DNA of 64,000 nucleotides from Pseudomonas cavernicola (GTDB lineage: Bacteria; Pseudomonadota; Gammaproteobacteria; Pseudomonadales; Pseudomonadaceae), in NCBI RefSeq assembly GCF_003596405.1, contig NZ_QYUR01000008.1:372001-436000 (forward strand), given 5' to 3'. Below the pieces are notes generated by a model. That model saw nothing but the letters and a program-made list of their open reading frames with translations. It was not told where the DNA came from and ran no database searches. The translations under genes and the position numbers were made by a program. Positions 53,971 through 62,482 of the stretch are shown here, in pieces. Position 1 is the first letter of the stretch; every line of letters begins with the position of its first letter.

Positions 53971-55509
53971 ATGAAAATTCGTTCACAAGTGGGCATGGTG
54001 TTGAACCTGGACAAGTGCATCGGTTGCCACACCTGTTCGATCACCTGCAAAAACGTCTGGACCAGCCGCGAAGGCATGGAATACGCCTGGTTCAACAACG
54101 TCGAAACCAAGCCCGGCATCGGCTACCCGAAGGAGTGGGAAAACCAGGACAAGTGGAAAGGCGGCTGGGTGCGCAACAAAGATGGTTCGATCAACCCGCG
54201 CATTGGCGGTAAGTTCCGGGTGCTGGCGAACATCTTCGCCAACCCTGACCTGCCGAGCATCGACGACTACTACGAGCCGTTCGACTTCGACTACCAACAC
54301 CTGCACACCGCGCCGCTGGGTGAGCACCAGCCGACCGCGCGGCCGCGCTCGGCGATCACCGGCAAGCGCATGCAGAAGATCGAGTGGGGCCCGAACTGGG
54401 AGGAAATCCTCGGCACCGAGTTTGCCAAGCGGCGCAAGGACAAGAACTTCGACCAGGTGCAAGCCGACATTTATGGCGAGTTCGAAAACACCTTCATGAT
54501 GTACCTGCCGCGCCTGTGCGAGCACTGCCTGAACCCGGCGTGCGCGGCCGCCTGCCCGAGCGGGGCGATCTACAAGCGCGAAGAGGACGGCATCGTCCTT
54601 ATCGACCAGGAAAAATGCCGGGGCTGGCGCATGTGCATCAGCGGCTGCCCGTACAAGAAGATCTACTTCAACTGGAAGAGTGGCAAATCCGAGAAGTGCA
54701 TCTTCTGTTACCCGCGTATCGAGGCCGGCCTGCCCACCGTCTGCTCGGAAACCTGCGTGGGGCGTATCCGTTACCTCGGCGTGTTGCTGTATGACGCCGA
54801 CCGCATCGCCGAGGTGGCCAGTACGCCGAACGAGCAGGACCTGTACCAGAAGCAACTGGACATCTTCCTCGATCCCAACGATCCCGAAGTCATCAAGCAG
54901 GCGCTCAAGGACGGCGTGCCGATGTCGGTGATCGAGTCTGCGCAGAAGTCGCCGGTGTACAAGCTGACCGTGGACTGGAAGCTGGCGCTGCCGTTGCACC
55001 CGGAATACCGCACGCTGCCGATGGTCTGGTACGTGCCGCCGCTGTCGCCGATCCAGAATGCCGCAACCGCCGGTACCGTGGGCATGAACGGGGTGATCCC
55101 GGATGTCGACAGCCTGCGCATTCCGCTGCGCTACCTGGCCAACCTGCTCACCGCTGGCGACGAGAAGCCGGTCAAGCTGGCGCTTAAACGCCTGCTGGCG
55201 ATGCGCGCCTACAAGCGCGCCGAGCAGGTCGATGGCGTGCAGGACCTCCAGGTGCTGCAGGACGTCGGGCTGTCGGTGGCCCAGGTCGAGGACATGTACC
55301 GCTACCTGGCCATCGCCAACTACGAGGATCGCTTCGTGATCCCCAGCGCGCACCGCGAAGAGGCCATGAGCGACGCCTTCGCCGAGCGTTCCGGTTGCGG
55401 CTTCAGCTTCGGCAGCGGCTGCGGCGGCAGCTCCGACACCAATATGTTCGGGGCGAAGAAGGCCAACCAGCGCGACATCCTGAAAACCGTACAGTTGTGG
55501 GAGGACTGA
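53971..55509 (+). CDS. narH: Respiratory nitrate reductase beta subunit
   Basis: 512 residues. Four Fe-S clusters pass electrons from NarI to NarG. Ligands: LDKCIGCHTCSITCKNVW, RLCEHCLNPACAAACPSGA, EKCRGWRMCISGCPYKK (Trp-containing set marking the [3Fe-4S] site) and EKCIFCYPRIEAGLPTVCSE with TCVGRIRYLG. The C-terminus ends in a Cys/Gly-rich tail (ERSGCGFSFGSGCGGSSD), longer and more Cys-rich than usual in NarH. Confidence 0.97.
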   Translation: MKIRSQVGMVLNLDKCIGCHTCSITCKNVWTSREGMEYAWFNNVETKPGIGYPKEWENQDKWKGGWVRNKDGSINPRIGGKFRVLANIFANPDLPSIDDYYEPFDFDYQHLHTAPLGEHQPTARPRSAITGKRMQKIEWGPNWEEILGTEFAKRRKDKNFDQVQADIYGEFENTFMMYLPRLCEHCLNPACAAACPSGAIYKREEDGIVLIDQEKCRGWRMCISGCPYKKIYFNWKSGKSEKCIFCYPRIEAGLPTVCSETCVGRIRYLGVLLYDADRIAEVASTPNEQDLYQKQLDIFLDPNDPEVIKQALKDGVPMSVIESAQKSPVYKLTVDWKLALPLHPEYRTLPMVWYVPPLSPIQNAATAGTVGMNGVIPDVDSLRIPLRYLANLLTAGDEKPVKLALKRLLAMRAYKRAEQVDGVQDLQVLQDVGLSVAQVEDMYRYLAIANYEDRFVIPSAHREEAMSDAFAERSGCGFSFGSGCGGSSDTNMFGAKKANQRDILKTVQLWED

Positions 55510-55511
55510 GC

Positions 55512-56267
55512 ATGCAAATCCTCAAGGTGATTTCCCTGCTGCTGGATTACCCGACCGAGCAATTGCTCGGCGGGCGCGAGGAGCTGGACCAGGCCATCGC
55601 GGCCAGCCGTGAAATCAGCCCGGAGCAGCGCCATGCGCTGCACGAGCTGCTCGAACTGATCTGCGAAAACGACCTGATGGACGGCCAGGAGCACTACGGT
55701 GCGCTGTTCGGTCGCGGCCGCTCGCTGTCGCTGTTGCTGTTCGAACACGTGCACGGCGAGTCGCGTGACCGCGGCCAGGCCATGGTCGACATGCTGGCGC
55801 AGTACGAGGAGGCCGGTTTTGCCATCGGCGTCAAGGAGCTGCCCGACTACATCCCGCTGTACCTGGAGTACCTCTCCACCCGTGACGACCTAGAGGCCCG
55901 CGAGGGCCTGGCCGATGTCGCGCATTTGCTGGCGTTGCTGGCCACGCGCCTGGATGAGCGCGAAAGCGCCTATGCCGGCTGCTTCCGCGCCTTGTTGCAG
56001 ATCGCCGGGGTGCAGCCGCAGCAGGCCATGGACGAGGTGCGCGAGCAGGTCGCCTTGGAGGTGCGCGACGACTCGCTGGAAGCGCTGGACAAGATCTGGG
56101 AGGAGGAGGCCGTGGACTTTATGCAGGCCGAGCAGCAGGACCGCTGTCCGAGCATGGCCAGCGGGCCGGGCAAGGCCCGCGAAGAGTCGGCGATTCCGCT
56201 GCATTGGGTGGATTTCAAACAGGATGGGTTGGCCGCTGAACCGACCCTGGAGACACGTCATGTCTAA
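55512..56267 (+). CDS. narJ: Nitrate reductase chaperone NarJ
   Basis: 251 residues, all helical (MQILKVISLLLDYPTEQLLG, ALFGRGRSLSLLLFEHVHGE, LPDYIPLYLEYLS). A system-specific chaperone that binds the NarG N-terminus and times cofactor insertion and membrane docking. Start ATG 55512, two bases after the narH stop; it overlaps narI by 8 bp. An ATG at 55395 inside narH was rejected. Confidence 0.94.
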   Translation: MQILKVISLLLDYPTEQLLGGREELDQAIAASREISPEQRHALHELLELICENDLMDGQEHYGALFGRGRSLSLLLFEHVHGESRDRGQAMVDMLAQYEEAGFAIGVKELPDYIPLYLEYLSTRDDLEAREGLADVAHLLALLATRLDERESAYAGCFRALLQIAGVQPQQAMDEVREQVALEVRDDSLEALDKIWEEEAVDFMQAEQQDRCPSMASGPGKAREESAIPLHWVDFKQDGLAAEPTLETRHV

Positions 56268-56955
56268 GTTGAACTTGTTGATGTTCGGGGTTTATCCCTA
56301 TATCGCACTGGCCATCTGCATCGTCGGCAGCTGGGCGCGTTTCGACCTCTCGCAGTACAGCTGGAAAGCTGGCTCCAGCCAGATTTTCAACCGCACGGCG
56401 GGGGAGCAGCGCTACATGCGCATCGCCAGCAACCTGTTCCACGTTGGCGTGCTGTTCGTGCTGGCCGGTCACTTTGTCGGCCTGCTGACGCCTGAGTCGA
56501 TCTACCACCAGGTGATCAGCACGCAGAAGAAGCAACTGCTGGCGATGGTCTCCGGTGGCTTCTTCGGCACCCTGTGCCTGATCGGCCTGCTGATGCTGGT
56601 CAAGCGTCGCCTCGGTGATGACCGCGTGCGGGCCTCGTCCAGCGCCTCGGACATCCTGATCCTGCTGGTGCTGCTGGCACAGCTGGTGCTCGGCCTGCTG
56701 ACCATCGTCGCTTCCGCCGACCATCTCGACGGCTCGGTGATGGTACTGCTAGGCACCTGGGCGCAGAGCGTGGTCACCCTGCAGCCGGTGCAAGCCGCGC
56801 AAGCGATTGCCTCGGTGGGCCTGGTGTACAAGCTGCACGTGTTCCTCGGCATGACCCTGTTCGTGTTGTTCCCCTTCACCCGCCTGGTGCACATCGTCAG
56901 TGCGCCGGTGTGGTACCTGGGACGGCGCTATCAGATCGTCCGTCAGAAGGCCTGA
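56260..56955 (+). CDS. narI: Respiratory nitrate reductase gamma subunit
   Basis: 231 residues, five membrane helices, di-haem b cytochrome that oxidises quinol. Haem His ligands lie in ASNLFHVGVLFVLAGHFVGL and YKLHVFLGMTLFVLFPFTRL then VH. Anchors NarGH on the inner side of the membrane. Start ATG 56260. Confidence 0.96.
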   Translation: MSKLNLLMFGVYPYIALAICIVGSWARFDLSQYSWKAGSSQIFNRTAGEQRYMRIASNLFHVGVLFVLAGHFVGLLTPESIYHQVISTQKKQLLAMVSGGFFGTLCLIGLLMLVKRRLGDDRVRASSSASDILILLVLLAQLVLGLLTIVASADHLDGSVMVLLGTWAQSVVTLQPVQAAQAIASVGLVYKLHVFLGMTLFVLFPFTRLVHIVSAPVWYLGRRYQIVRQKA

Positions 56956-57014
56956 GGCTCGACCGCGAGGGGCAGCCCGTCCCTCGCTTCGCCAAATCAA
57001 TCGAGGAAATCATC

Positions 57015-57977
57015 ATGGGTTGTGGATGCGGTGGTAACGGAACGGGTGGCGGCTGCGCAGGCAGCCAGCCGGTGGTAGAAGTGCCGGCCAATGCGCCGGC
57101 GGTGCAGGAAGTGGTGCCCGAGTCGCGGCCCAGCGCCGACGAGCCGGAAACCGAGGAGGACGACTCAGGCCCCGAGCTGATCGCCAGCAGCGAGCAGGAA
57201 TGGCCGCGGATCAAGGTCAACGGCATGCCCATCGCGCAAGAGGCGATCGCTCAGGAACTGCAATACCATCCGGCAGGCACCCGCCACGAGGCGGTGTTTC
57301 TGGCCAGCCAGGCGCTGGTGATCCGCGAGCTGCTGCAACAGCGGGCGGTGGAGCTGGGCCTGCAGGTGCGCGCCGCCAGTGGCGAGAGCGAGGAAGAGGC
57401 GCTCACCCGTACCCTGATCGAACTGGAGGTGCCGCTACCGCGCGCCGACGAGGACACCTGCCGGCGCTACTACGAGCGCAATCGTGCGCGCTTTGCCAGC
57501 GCGCCCTTGCTGGCGGCACGGCACATCCTGCTGGGTTGCCCGGCCGACGACGTCGAAGAGCGCAGCCGCACCCGCGAGCGCGCCGAGACGCTGATCGCCC
57601 AGCTGCGCGAGAATGCCGAACGCTTTGCCGAACTGGCGCTGAGCCATTCGGACTGCCCCTCGAAAGAGCAGGGTGGGGCGCTCGGGCAGATCAGCCAGGG
57701 GCAGACGGTGCCCGAATTCGAGCGCCAGCTGCTGCGCCTGCCGCTGGGCCTGGCCGCGCAGCCGCTGGAAAGCCGTTATGGTTTCCACCTGGTGTGGGTC
57801 GATCAGCGCATCGAGGGCCAGCAGTTGCCGTTCGAGGTGGTCGAGGGTTCGATTCGCGCCGAGCTGGACCAGCGCGTCTGGCAGGTGGCGGTGGTGCAGT
57901 ACATCAAGAGCCTGATCGGTGCGGCGGACATCCAGGGCATCGTCCTGGAAGGTGCCGATTCGCCGTTGCTGCAGTGA
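57015..57977 (+). CDS. PpiC-type peptidyl-prolyl isomerase of the nar operon
   Basis: 320 residues. C-terminal parvulin domain: LLAARHILLGCPADDVEERS, FAELALSHSDCPSKEQGGAL, GQISQGQTVPEFERQLLRLP and GYGFHLVWVDQR-like SRYGFHLVWVDQR. The N-terminus is a Cys/Gly cluster (MGCGCGGNGTGGGCAG) followed by an acidic linker, not a signal peptide, so it is cytoplasmic. NifM-like isomerases in this position in Pseudomonas nar operons are thought to aid nitrate-reductase maturation. Lies 59 bp after narI, followed by moaA. Confidence 0.88.
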   Translation: MGCGCGGNGTGGGCAGSQPVVEVPANAPAVQEVVPESRPSADEPETEEDDSGPELIASSEQEWPRIKVNGMPIAQEAIAQELQYHPAGTRHEAVFLASQALVIRELLQQRAVELGLQVRAASGESEEEALTRTLIELEVPLPRADEDTCRRYYERNRARFASAPLLAARHILLGCPADDVEERSRTRERAETLIAQLRENAERFAELALSHSDCPSKEQGGALGQISQGQTVPEFERQLLRLPLGLAAQPLESRYGFHLVWVDQRIEGQQLPFEVVEGSIRAELDQRVWQVAVVQYIKSLIGAADIQGIVLEGADSPLLQ

Positions 57978-58039
57978 TCGGGTTGCAGTAATCACAGAGC
58001 CGGGCGGCAGCTGTTGCCCGGCCAAGCGGGGAGCGCGTG

Positions 58040-59032
58040 ATGGATAGCATTCTGCAGGATGGCTTCGGCCGCAGTATCGATTACCTGCGCATGTCGGTGA
58101 CCGATCGCTGCGATTTCCGCTGCGTCTACTGCATGGCCGAGGACATGACTTTTCTGCCGCGCCAGCAGGTGCTCGGCCTGGAGGAACTGTACCGCCTGGC
58201 GGCGCTGTTCGTGCGCAACGGGGTGAAGAAAATTCGTCTCACCGGCGGCGAGCCGCTGGTGCGCCAGGGCATAGTCGGCCTGTGCGCGCAGATCGCCGCC
58301 TTGCCGGGGCTGCGCGAGCTGGTGATGACCAGCAACGGTTCGCAGCTGGTGAAGCTGGCGCAGCCGCTGGCCGACGCCGGGGTCAAGCGCCTCAACATCA
58401 GCCTGGACAGCCTCGATGCGCAGCGCTTCCGCGCGATTACCCGCACCGGCGAGCTGGCCCAGGTGCTGGCCGGCATCGACGCGGCGAGTGCCGCCGGCTT
58501 TGCCCGGATCAAACTCAATGCCGTGGTGATGCAGGGGCGCAATGCCGACGAGGTGCTCGACCTGGTCGACTATGCGGTCAACCGCGGCCTGGACATCAGC
58601 TTTATCGAGGAAATGCCGCTGGGCGAGGTGGGCCGTTCGCGCGGCGAAAGCTACTGCTCCAGCGACTGGGTGCGCGAGCGCATCGGCGAGCGCTACAGCC
58701 TGCTCGACAGCGCCGAGCAGAGCGGCGGGCCGGCGCGCTACGTGCGCCTCAAGGATTTCCCCGAGAGCCGCATCGGCTTCATCTCGCCGCACAGCCACAA
58801 CTTCTGCAGCACCTGCAACCGCGTGCGCCTGACCGTGGAAGGGCGCCTGCTGCTGTGCCTGGGACACGAGAACTCCATCGACCTGCGTGCGCTGCTACGC
58901 CGCCATCCGGAAAGCGACGCGCCCTTGCTGCAGGCGATCCACGCCGGCCTGGCCCGCAAGCCGTTGCGTCACGAATTCAGCGTCGATGGCGAAGTGCAGG
59001 TGCTGCGCTTTATGAACGCCAGCGGCGGTTGA
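58040..59032 (+). CDS. moaA: GTP 3',8-cyclase (molybdenum cofactor step 1)
   Basis: 330 residues. Radical SAM cluster in [16 protein letters not shown] (CxxxCxxC), with [14 protein letters not shown] and [10 protein letters not shown] second C-terminal cluster site reads [14 protein letters not shown] then LLLC, and the protein ends in the required Gly-Gly (NASGG). Converts GTP to the precursor used by MoaC. Last gene of the nar operon, so cofactor synthesis is tied to apoenzyme synthesis. ATG 58040 preferred over GTG 58037. Confidence 0.96.
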   Translation: MDSILQDGFGRSIDYLRMSVTDRCDFRCVYCMAEDMTFLPRQQVLGLEELYRLAALFVRNGVKKIRLTGGEPLVRQGIVGLCAQIAALPGLRELVMTSNGSQLVKLAQPLADAGVKRLNISLDSLDAQRFRAITRTGELAQVLAGIDAASAAGFARIKLNAVVMQGRNADEVLDLVDYAVNRGLDISFIEEMPLGEVGRSRGESYCSSDWVRERIGERYSLLDSAEQSGGPARYVRLKDFPESRIGFISPHSHNFCSTCNRVRLTVEGRLLLCLGHENSIDLRALLRRHPESDAPLLQAIHAGLARKPLRHEFSVDGEVQVLRFMNASGG

Positions 59033-59051
59033 ACCCAGCAACTCTCCCTTT

Positions 59052-59074
59052 GGCCGCCCAGTGCGGCCTTTTTT
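59052..59074 (+). terminator. Terminator of the nar-moaA operon
   Basis: ggccgc / gcggcc stem with a 5-nt loop followed by T6, starting 20 bp after the moaA stop. Confidence 0.85.
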
Positions 59075-59267
59075 GCGGCGCGGCTTGACGTTGTCGAGCC
59101 CGGCTGCACAGTGCGATTGTGCACAGGGCTGAGGCATTGGGTGTGTTGTGCGCACCAAGGAGAGGCGGCGCGGGGCCGTTCGCGAAATCAGCCCCTCGGC
59201 AGCGCCTGCTCAGCGCCATTTGCCCGCTGCATTGCCTCCTGCCTCCTGCCTCCTTCCTCTTGCAGAC

Positions 59268-59295
59268 GCAAAAGCCGATCGCGATCGGCTTTTGC
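59268..59295. terminator. 28-bp perfect palindrome, bidirectional terminator
   Basis: aaaagccgatcg and cgatcggctttt are exact complements, giving A/T runs on both sides. It separates the nar operon from nrdD. The stretch 59075-59267 holds no gene I can support. Confidence 0.6.
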
Positions 59296-59301
59296 GCATT
59301 C

Positions 59302-59315
59302 TTGATCATGGTCAA
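59302..59315 (+). promoter_or_regulatory. ANR/DNR box upstream of nrdD
   Basis: ttgatcatggtcaa is TTGAT-N4-GTCAA, centred 96 bp before the nrdD GTG, so transcription would start near 59350. Confidence 0.75.
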
Positions 59316-59342
59316 TTCGCCATCGCCGCCAAGCCGTAGATT

Positions 59343-59390
59343 GCACAGCATGTTGTGTTAAATGTGCTGAACAATAACTACATGATGTGT
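59343..59390 (+). promoter_or_regulatory. Paired NrdR-box candidates
   Basis: gcacagcatgttgtgt (59343-59358) matches the NrdR consensus acaCwAtATaTwGtgt at 12 of 16 positions, and taactacatgatgtgt (59375-59390) at 11 of 16. Their starts are 32 bp apart, three helical turns, as in known NrdR-regulated promoters. Confidence 0.55.
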
Positions 59391-59403
59391 TTGGAGGTGG
59401 TAA

Positions 59404-61419
59404 GTGCTTCCGCGTAAACAACCCTTTCGCCCGAGCCTTCTATATAAGCGTGACGGCAGTGAAGCGGCATTCGACAGCAGCAAGATCCAGCGCGCCATCG
59501 CCGCGGCCGGCGAGGCCAGCGGTGAGTTCCACGCCGCCGACGCCCTGGCCCTGATGGAGGCGGTGCTGGCCCGCCTGCTGGAGTTCGACAGCCTGGGCGT
59601 CGAGCAGGTGCAGGACAAGGTCGAGCTGGTGCTGATGGAGGCCGGTTACTACGCCACGGCGCGCGTCTATATCGTCTACCGCGAACGGCACGGCCGGCTG
59701 CGCCGCGACCGGCGCAGCCTGGTCGACGTGGCCGCGTCGATGAACGAGTACCTGTCCCGCGAGGACTGGCGGGTGCAGGCCAACGCCAACCAGGGTTATT
59801 CCCTCGGCGGGCTGATCCTCAACGTGTCCGGCAAGGTCACCGCCAACTACTGGCTGGACGAGGTGTACAGCGCCGAGATCGGCTGGGCTCACCGCGAGGC
59901 CGATCTGCACATCCACGACCTCGACATGCTCGCCGGCTACTGCGCCGGCTGGTCGCTGCGCACCCTGCTGCACGAGGGCCTCAACGGCATCCCCGGGCGG
60001 GTCGAGGCGGGGCCGCCCAAGCATCTGTCCAGCGCCCTGGGGCAGATGGTCAACTTCCTCGGCACCCTGCAGAACGAGTGGGCCGGTGCCCAGGCCTTCA
60101 GCTCCTTCGACACCTACCTGGCACCCTATGTGCGCAAGGATGGCCTGAGCTACGAGCAGGTGCGCCAGTCGCTGCAGGAGTTCATCTACAACCTCAATGT
60201 GCCGTCGCGCTGGGGCACCCAGACGCCGTTCACCAACCTGACCTTCGACTGGGTCTGTCCGGACGATCTGCGCGAGCAGGTGCCGGTGATAGGTGGCGCG
60301 GAAATGCCGTTCTGCTATGGCGAGCTGCAGGCCGAGATGGAGCTGATCAACCGCGCCTACATCGAGGTGATGATGGCCGGCGACGCCAAGGGTCGGGTGT
60401 TCACCTTCCCGATCCCGACCTACAACATCACCCACGATTTCCCCTGGGACAGCGACAACGCCACGCGTCTGTTCGACATGACCGCGCGCTACGGCCTGCC
60501 GTACTTCCAGAACTTCCTCAACTCGGACATGCAGCCCAATCAGGTGCGCTCGATGTGCTGCCGCCTGCAGCTGGACGTGCGCGAGCTGCTCAAGCGCGGC
60601 AACGGCCTGTTCGGCTCGGCCGAGCAGACCGGCTCGCTGGGGGTGGTGACCATCAATTGCGCGCGCCTGGGCTATGTCCACCGCCATGACTGGGAGGGCC
60701 TGTTGCTGCGCCTGGACCAGCTGTTGCAGATGGCCTACGAGAGCCTGGAGGTCAAGCGCAAGGTGATCCAGCATCACATGGATGCCGGCCTTTACCCCTA
60801 CACCAGGCGCTACCTGGGCACCCTGCGCAATCACTTCTCCACCATCGGTCTGAATGGACTGCACGAAATGCTGCGCAACTTCACCAGCGACCGCGACGGT
60901 ATGCACAGCGAGGCCGGACGTGGACTGGCCATCCGCCTGCTCGATCATGTGCGCGCCCGCCTGGTCGAGTTCCAGGAAGACAGTGGCCACCTGTACAACC
61001 TCGAGGCTACGCCGGCGGAAGGCACCACCTACCGCTTCGCCAAGGAGGACAAGAAACGCTTCCCCGGTATCTTCCAGGCCGGCAGCCCTGACGCGCCGTA
61101 CTACACCAACTCCTCGCAGTTGCCGGTGGATTTCACCAGTGATCCGTTCGAGGCCCTCGAACTGCAGGACGCGCTGCAATGCAAGTACACCGGCGGCACC
61201 GTGCTGCACCTGTACATGGCTGAGCGCGTGTCCTCGGCCGAGGCCTGCAAGAAGCTGGTGCGCACCGCCCTCAGTCGTTACCGCCTGCCGTACCTGACCA
61301 TTACCCCGACCTTCTCGATCTGCCCGGTGCACGGCTACCTGGCCGGCGAGCACGAGTTTTGCCCGAAGTGCGACGAAGCGCTGCTCCAGAAGCAGTCGTG
61401 CTGCGGCACCTGCGGTTGA
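59404..61419 (+). CDS. nrdD: Anaerobic ribonucleoside-triphosphate reductase, large part lacking the glycyl-radical loop
   Basis: 671 residues. An N-terminal ATP-cone (LLYKRDGSEAAFDSSKIQRA, about 1-95) for allosteric control is followed by the ten-stranded barrel core (YNLNVPSRWGTQTPFTNLTF, FTFPIPTYNITHDF, QVRSMCCRLQLD with the substrate-site Cys) and a C-terminal zinc site (ICPVHGYLAGEHEFCPKCDE). Usual NrdD proteins continue to an RVxGY glycyl-radical motif; this one stops after KQSCCGTCG. The missing motif is encoded by the next gene. GTG 59404 has GGAGG 8 nt upstream. FNR-type and NrdR sites precede it. Confidence 0.93.
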   Translation: MLPRKQPFRPSLLYKRDGSEAAFDSSKIQRAIAAAGEASGEFHAADALALMEAVLARLLEFDSLGVEQVQDKVELVLMEAGYYATARVYIVYRERHGRLRRDRRSLVDVAASMNEYLSREDWRVQANANQGYSLGGLILNVSGKVTANYWLDEVYSAEIGWAHREADLHIHDLDMLAGYCAGWSLRTLLHEGLNGIPGRVEAGPPKHLSSALGQMVNFLGTLQNEWAGAQAFSSFDTYLAPYVRKDGLSYEQVRQSLQEFIYNLNVPSRWGTQTPFTNLTFDWVCPDDLREQVPVIGGAEMPFCYGELQAEMELINRAYIEVMMAGDAKGRVFTFPIPTYNITHDFPWDSDNATRLFDMTARYGLPYFQNFLNSDMQPNQVRSMCCRLQLDVRELLKRGNGLFGSAEQTGSLGVVTINCARLGYVHRHDWEGLLLRLDQLLQMAYESLEVKRKVIQHHMDAGLYPYTRRYLGTLRNHFSTIGLNGLHEMLRNFTSDRDGMHSEAGRGLAIRLLDHVRARLVEFQEDSGHLYNLEATPAEGTTYRFAKEDKKRFPGIFQAGSPDAPYYTNSSQLPVDFTSDPFEALELQDALQCKYTGGTVLHLYMAERVSSAEACKKLVRTALSRYRLPYLTITPTFSICPVHGYLAGEHEFCPKCDEALLQKQSCCGTCG

Positions 61420-61453
61420 TCCATCCCCTTCACCCACAGCAAGGAGCAACACC

Positions 61454-61603
61454 ATGAACCATGCCAAGCAACTGCCCGAAGCTCAGCGCCAGCGCTGCGA
61501 AGTCTGGACCCGCGTGATGGGCTATCACCGTCCGGTGGCGGCCTTCAATCCGGGCAAGCAGTCCGAGCACCGCGAACGACAGCATTTCTGCGAAGCGAAG
61601 TAG
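61454..61603 (+). CDS. Separate glycyl-radical peptide of class III RNR
   Basis: 49 residues. The core CEVWTRVMGYHRPVAAFNPG and KQSEHRERQHF correspond to the C-terminal glycyl-radical domain of NrdD; Gly23 in RVMGY is the predicted radical site. AAGGAG lies 8 nt before the ATG, so it is translated independently, 34 bp after nrdD and in a different frame, which excludes simple readthrough. I infer that it docks on the NrdD barrel as a detachable radical subunit activated by NrdG. Short ORFs of this kind may be annotated as nrdD elsewhere; I cannot check. Confidence 0.82.
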   Translation: MNHAKQLPEAQRQRCEVWTRVMGYHRPVAAFNPGKQSEHRERQHFCEAK

Positions 61604-61688
61604 GCGTCAACCGTTGCCGCCACGCCAGGCCACCGCGCGCGCATGCGCCGGTGGCCTGGCGTCGTTGCCCGCCAAGCGAGGAGGACGC

Positions 61689-62426
61689 ATGAATAGCCCC
61701 TGCCAACATCTCGGCCCCTCGGGCCCGCTGGACGCTCCGCTGCGTATCGGCGGACTGCTGCCGATGACCACCCTCGACTACCCCGATCATCTGGCCTGCG
61801 TACTGTTCTGCCAGGGCTGCGCCTGGCGCTGCCGCTACTGCCACAATCCGGAACTGATCCGCGCCAATGTGCCCACCCCGATCAGCTGGAACGAGGTGCT
61901 GAGTTTCCTGCGCAAGCGCCGCGGCCTGCTCGATGCGGTGGTCTTCAGCGGCGGCGAGGCGACCCTGCAGAAGGCCCTGCCCGGGGCCATGCGCAAGGTC
62001 CGCGAGCTGGGCTTCAAGGTCGGCCTGCACAGTGCCGGGATCAAGCCGGCCTCGTTCCGCCGCGTGCTGCCGCTGTGCGACTGGGTCGGCTTCGACGTCA
62101 AGGCGCTGGAGGAAGAGGCCGAGCTGATCACCGGCGTCAGCGGCAGCGGCCAGGCCAACTGGCACAGCCTGGAGCTGCTGCTGGACAGCGGGGTGGACTA
62201 CGAATGCCGCACCACCGTGCACTGGCAGCTGTTCGACTGCCAGCGCCTGCAACGCCTCGGCGAGCGCCTGGCGGCACTCGGCGTGCGGCGCTTCGTGGTG
62301 CAGCTGGCTCGCCCGCAGCAGATGCTCGACCCCGAACTGGGCGCCGCGCCGATGCCGGCCGAAGCAGCCGAGCTGTGGCCCTACCTGCAGCAGCTGTTCC
62401 CCCGCTTCGAGCTGCGCGAGGCCTGA
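61689..62426 (+). CDS. nrdG: Anaerobic RNR activase (radical SAM)
   Basis: 245 residues. Radical SAM cluster ligands in VLFCQGCAWRCRYCHNPELI (CxxxCxxC in GCAWRCRYC form), GGE motif in AVVFSGGEATLQKALPGAM, and DYPDHLACVLF near the start. Generates the glycyl radical on NrdD, here presumably on the small peptide encoded 85 bp upstream. GAGGA precedes the ATG. It belongs to the longer YjjW/NrdG-like activase group rather than the short E. coli type. Confidence 0.92.
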   Translation: MNSPCQHLGPSGPLDAPLRIGGLLPMTTLDYPDHLACVLFCQGCAWRCRYCHNPELIRANVPTPISWNEVLSFLRKRRGLLDAVVFSGGEATLQKALPGAMRKVRELGFKVGLHSAGIKPASFRRVLPLCDWVGFDVKALEEEAELITGVSGSGQANWHSLELLLDSGVDYECRTTVHWQLFDCQRLQRLGERLAALGVRRFVVQLARPQQMLDPELGAAPMPAEAAELWPYLQQLFPRFELREA

Positions 62427-62482
62427 GCGAGTTGCGGCGATTCAGTGCGCCGCATGGGCGCACTTTACGCAGAGTACGCGCC

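Noticed and set aside
59440..61467. 675-codon minus-strand frame opposite nrdD
   Set aside because: No protein-like composition or RBS; mirror frame of nrdD.
61400..61603. Readthrough or selenocysteine fusion of nrdD with the radical peptide
   Set aside because: The peptide is in a different frame and has its own RBS and ATG.
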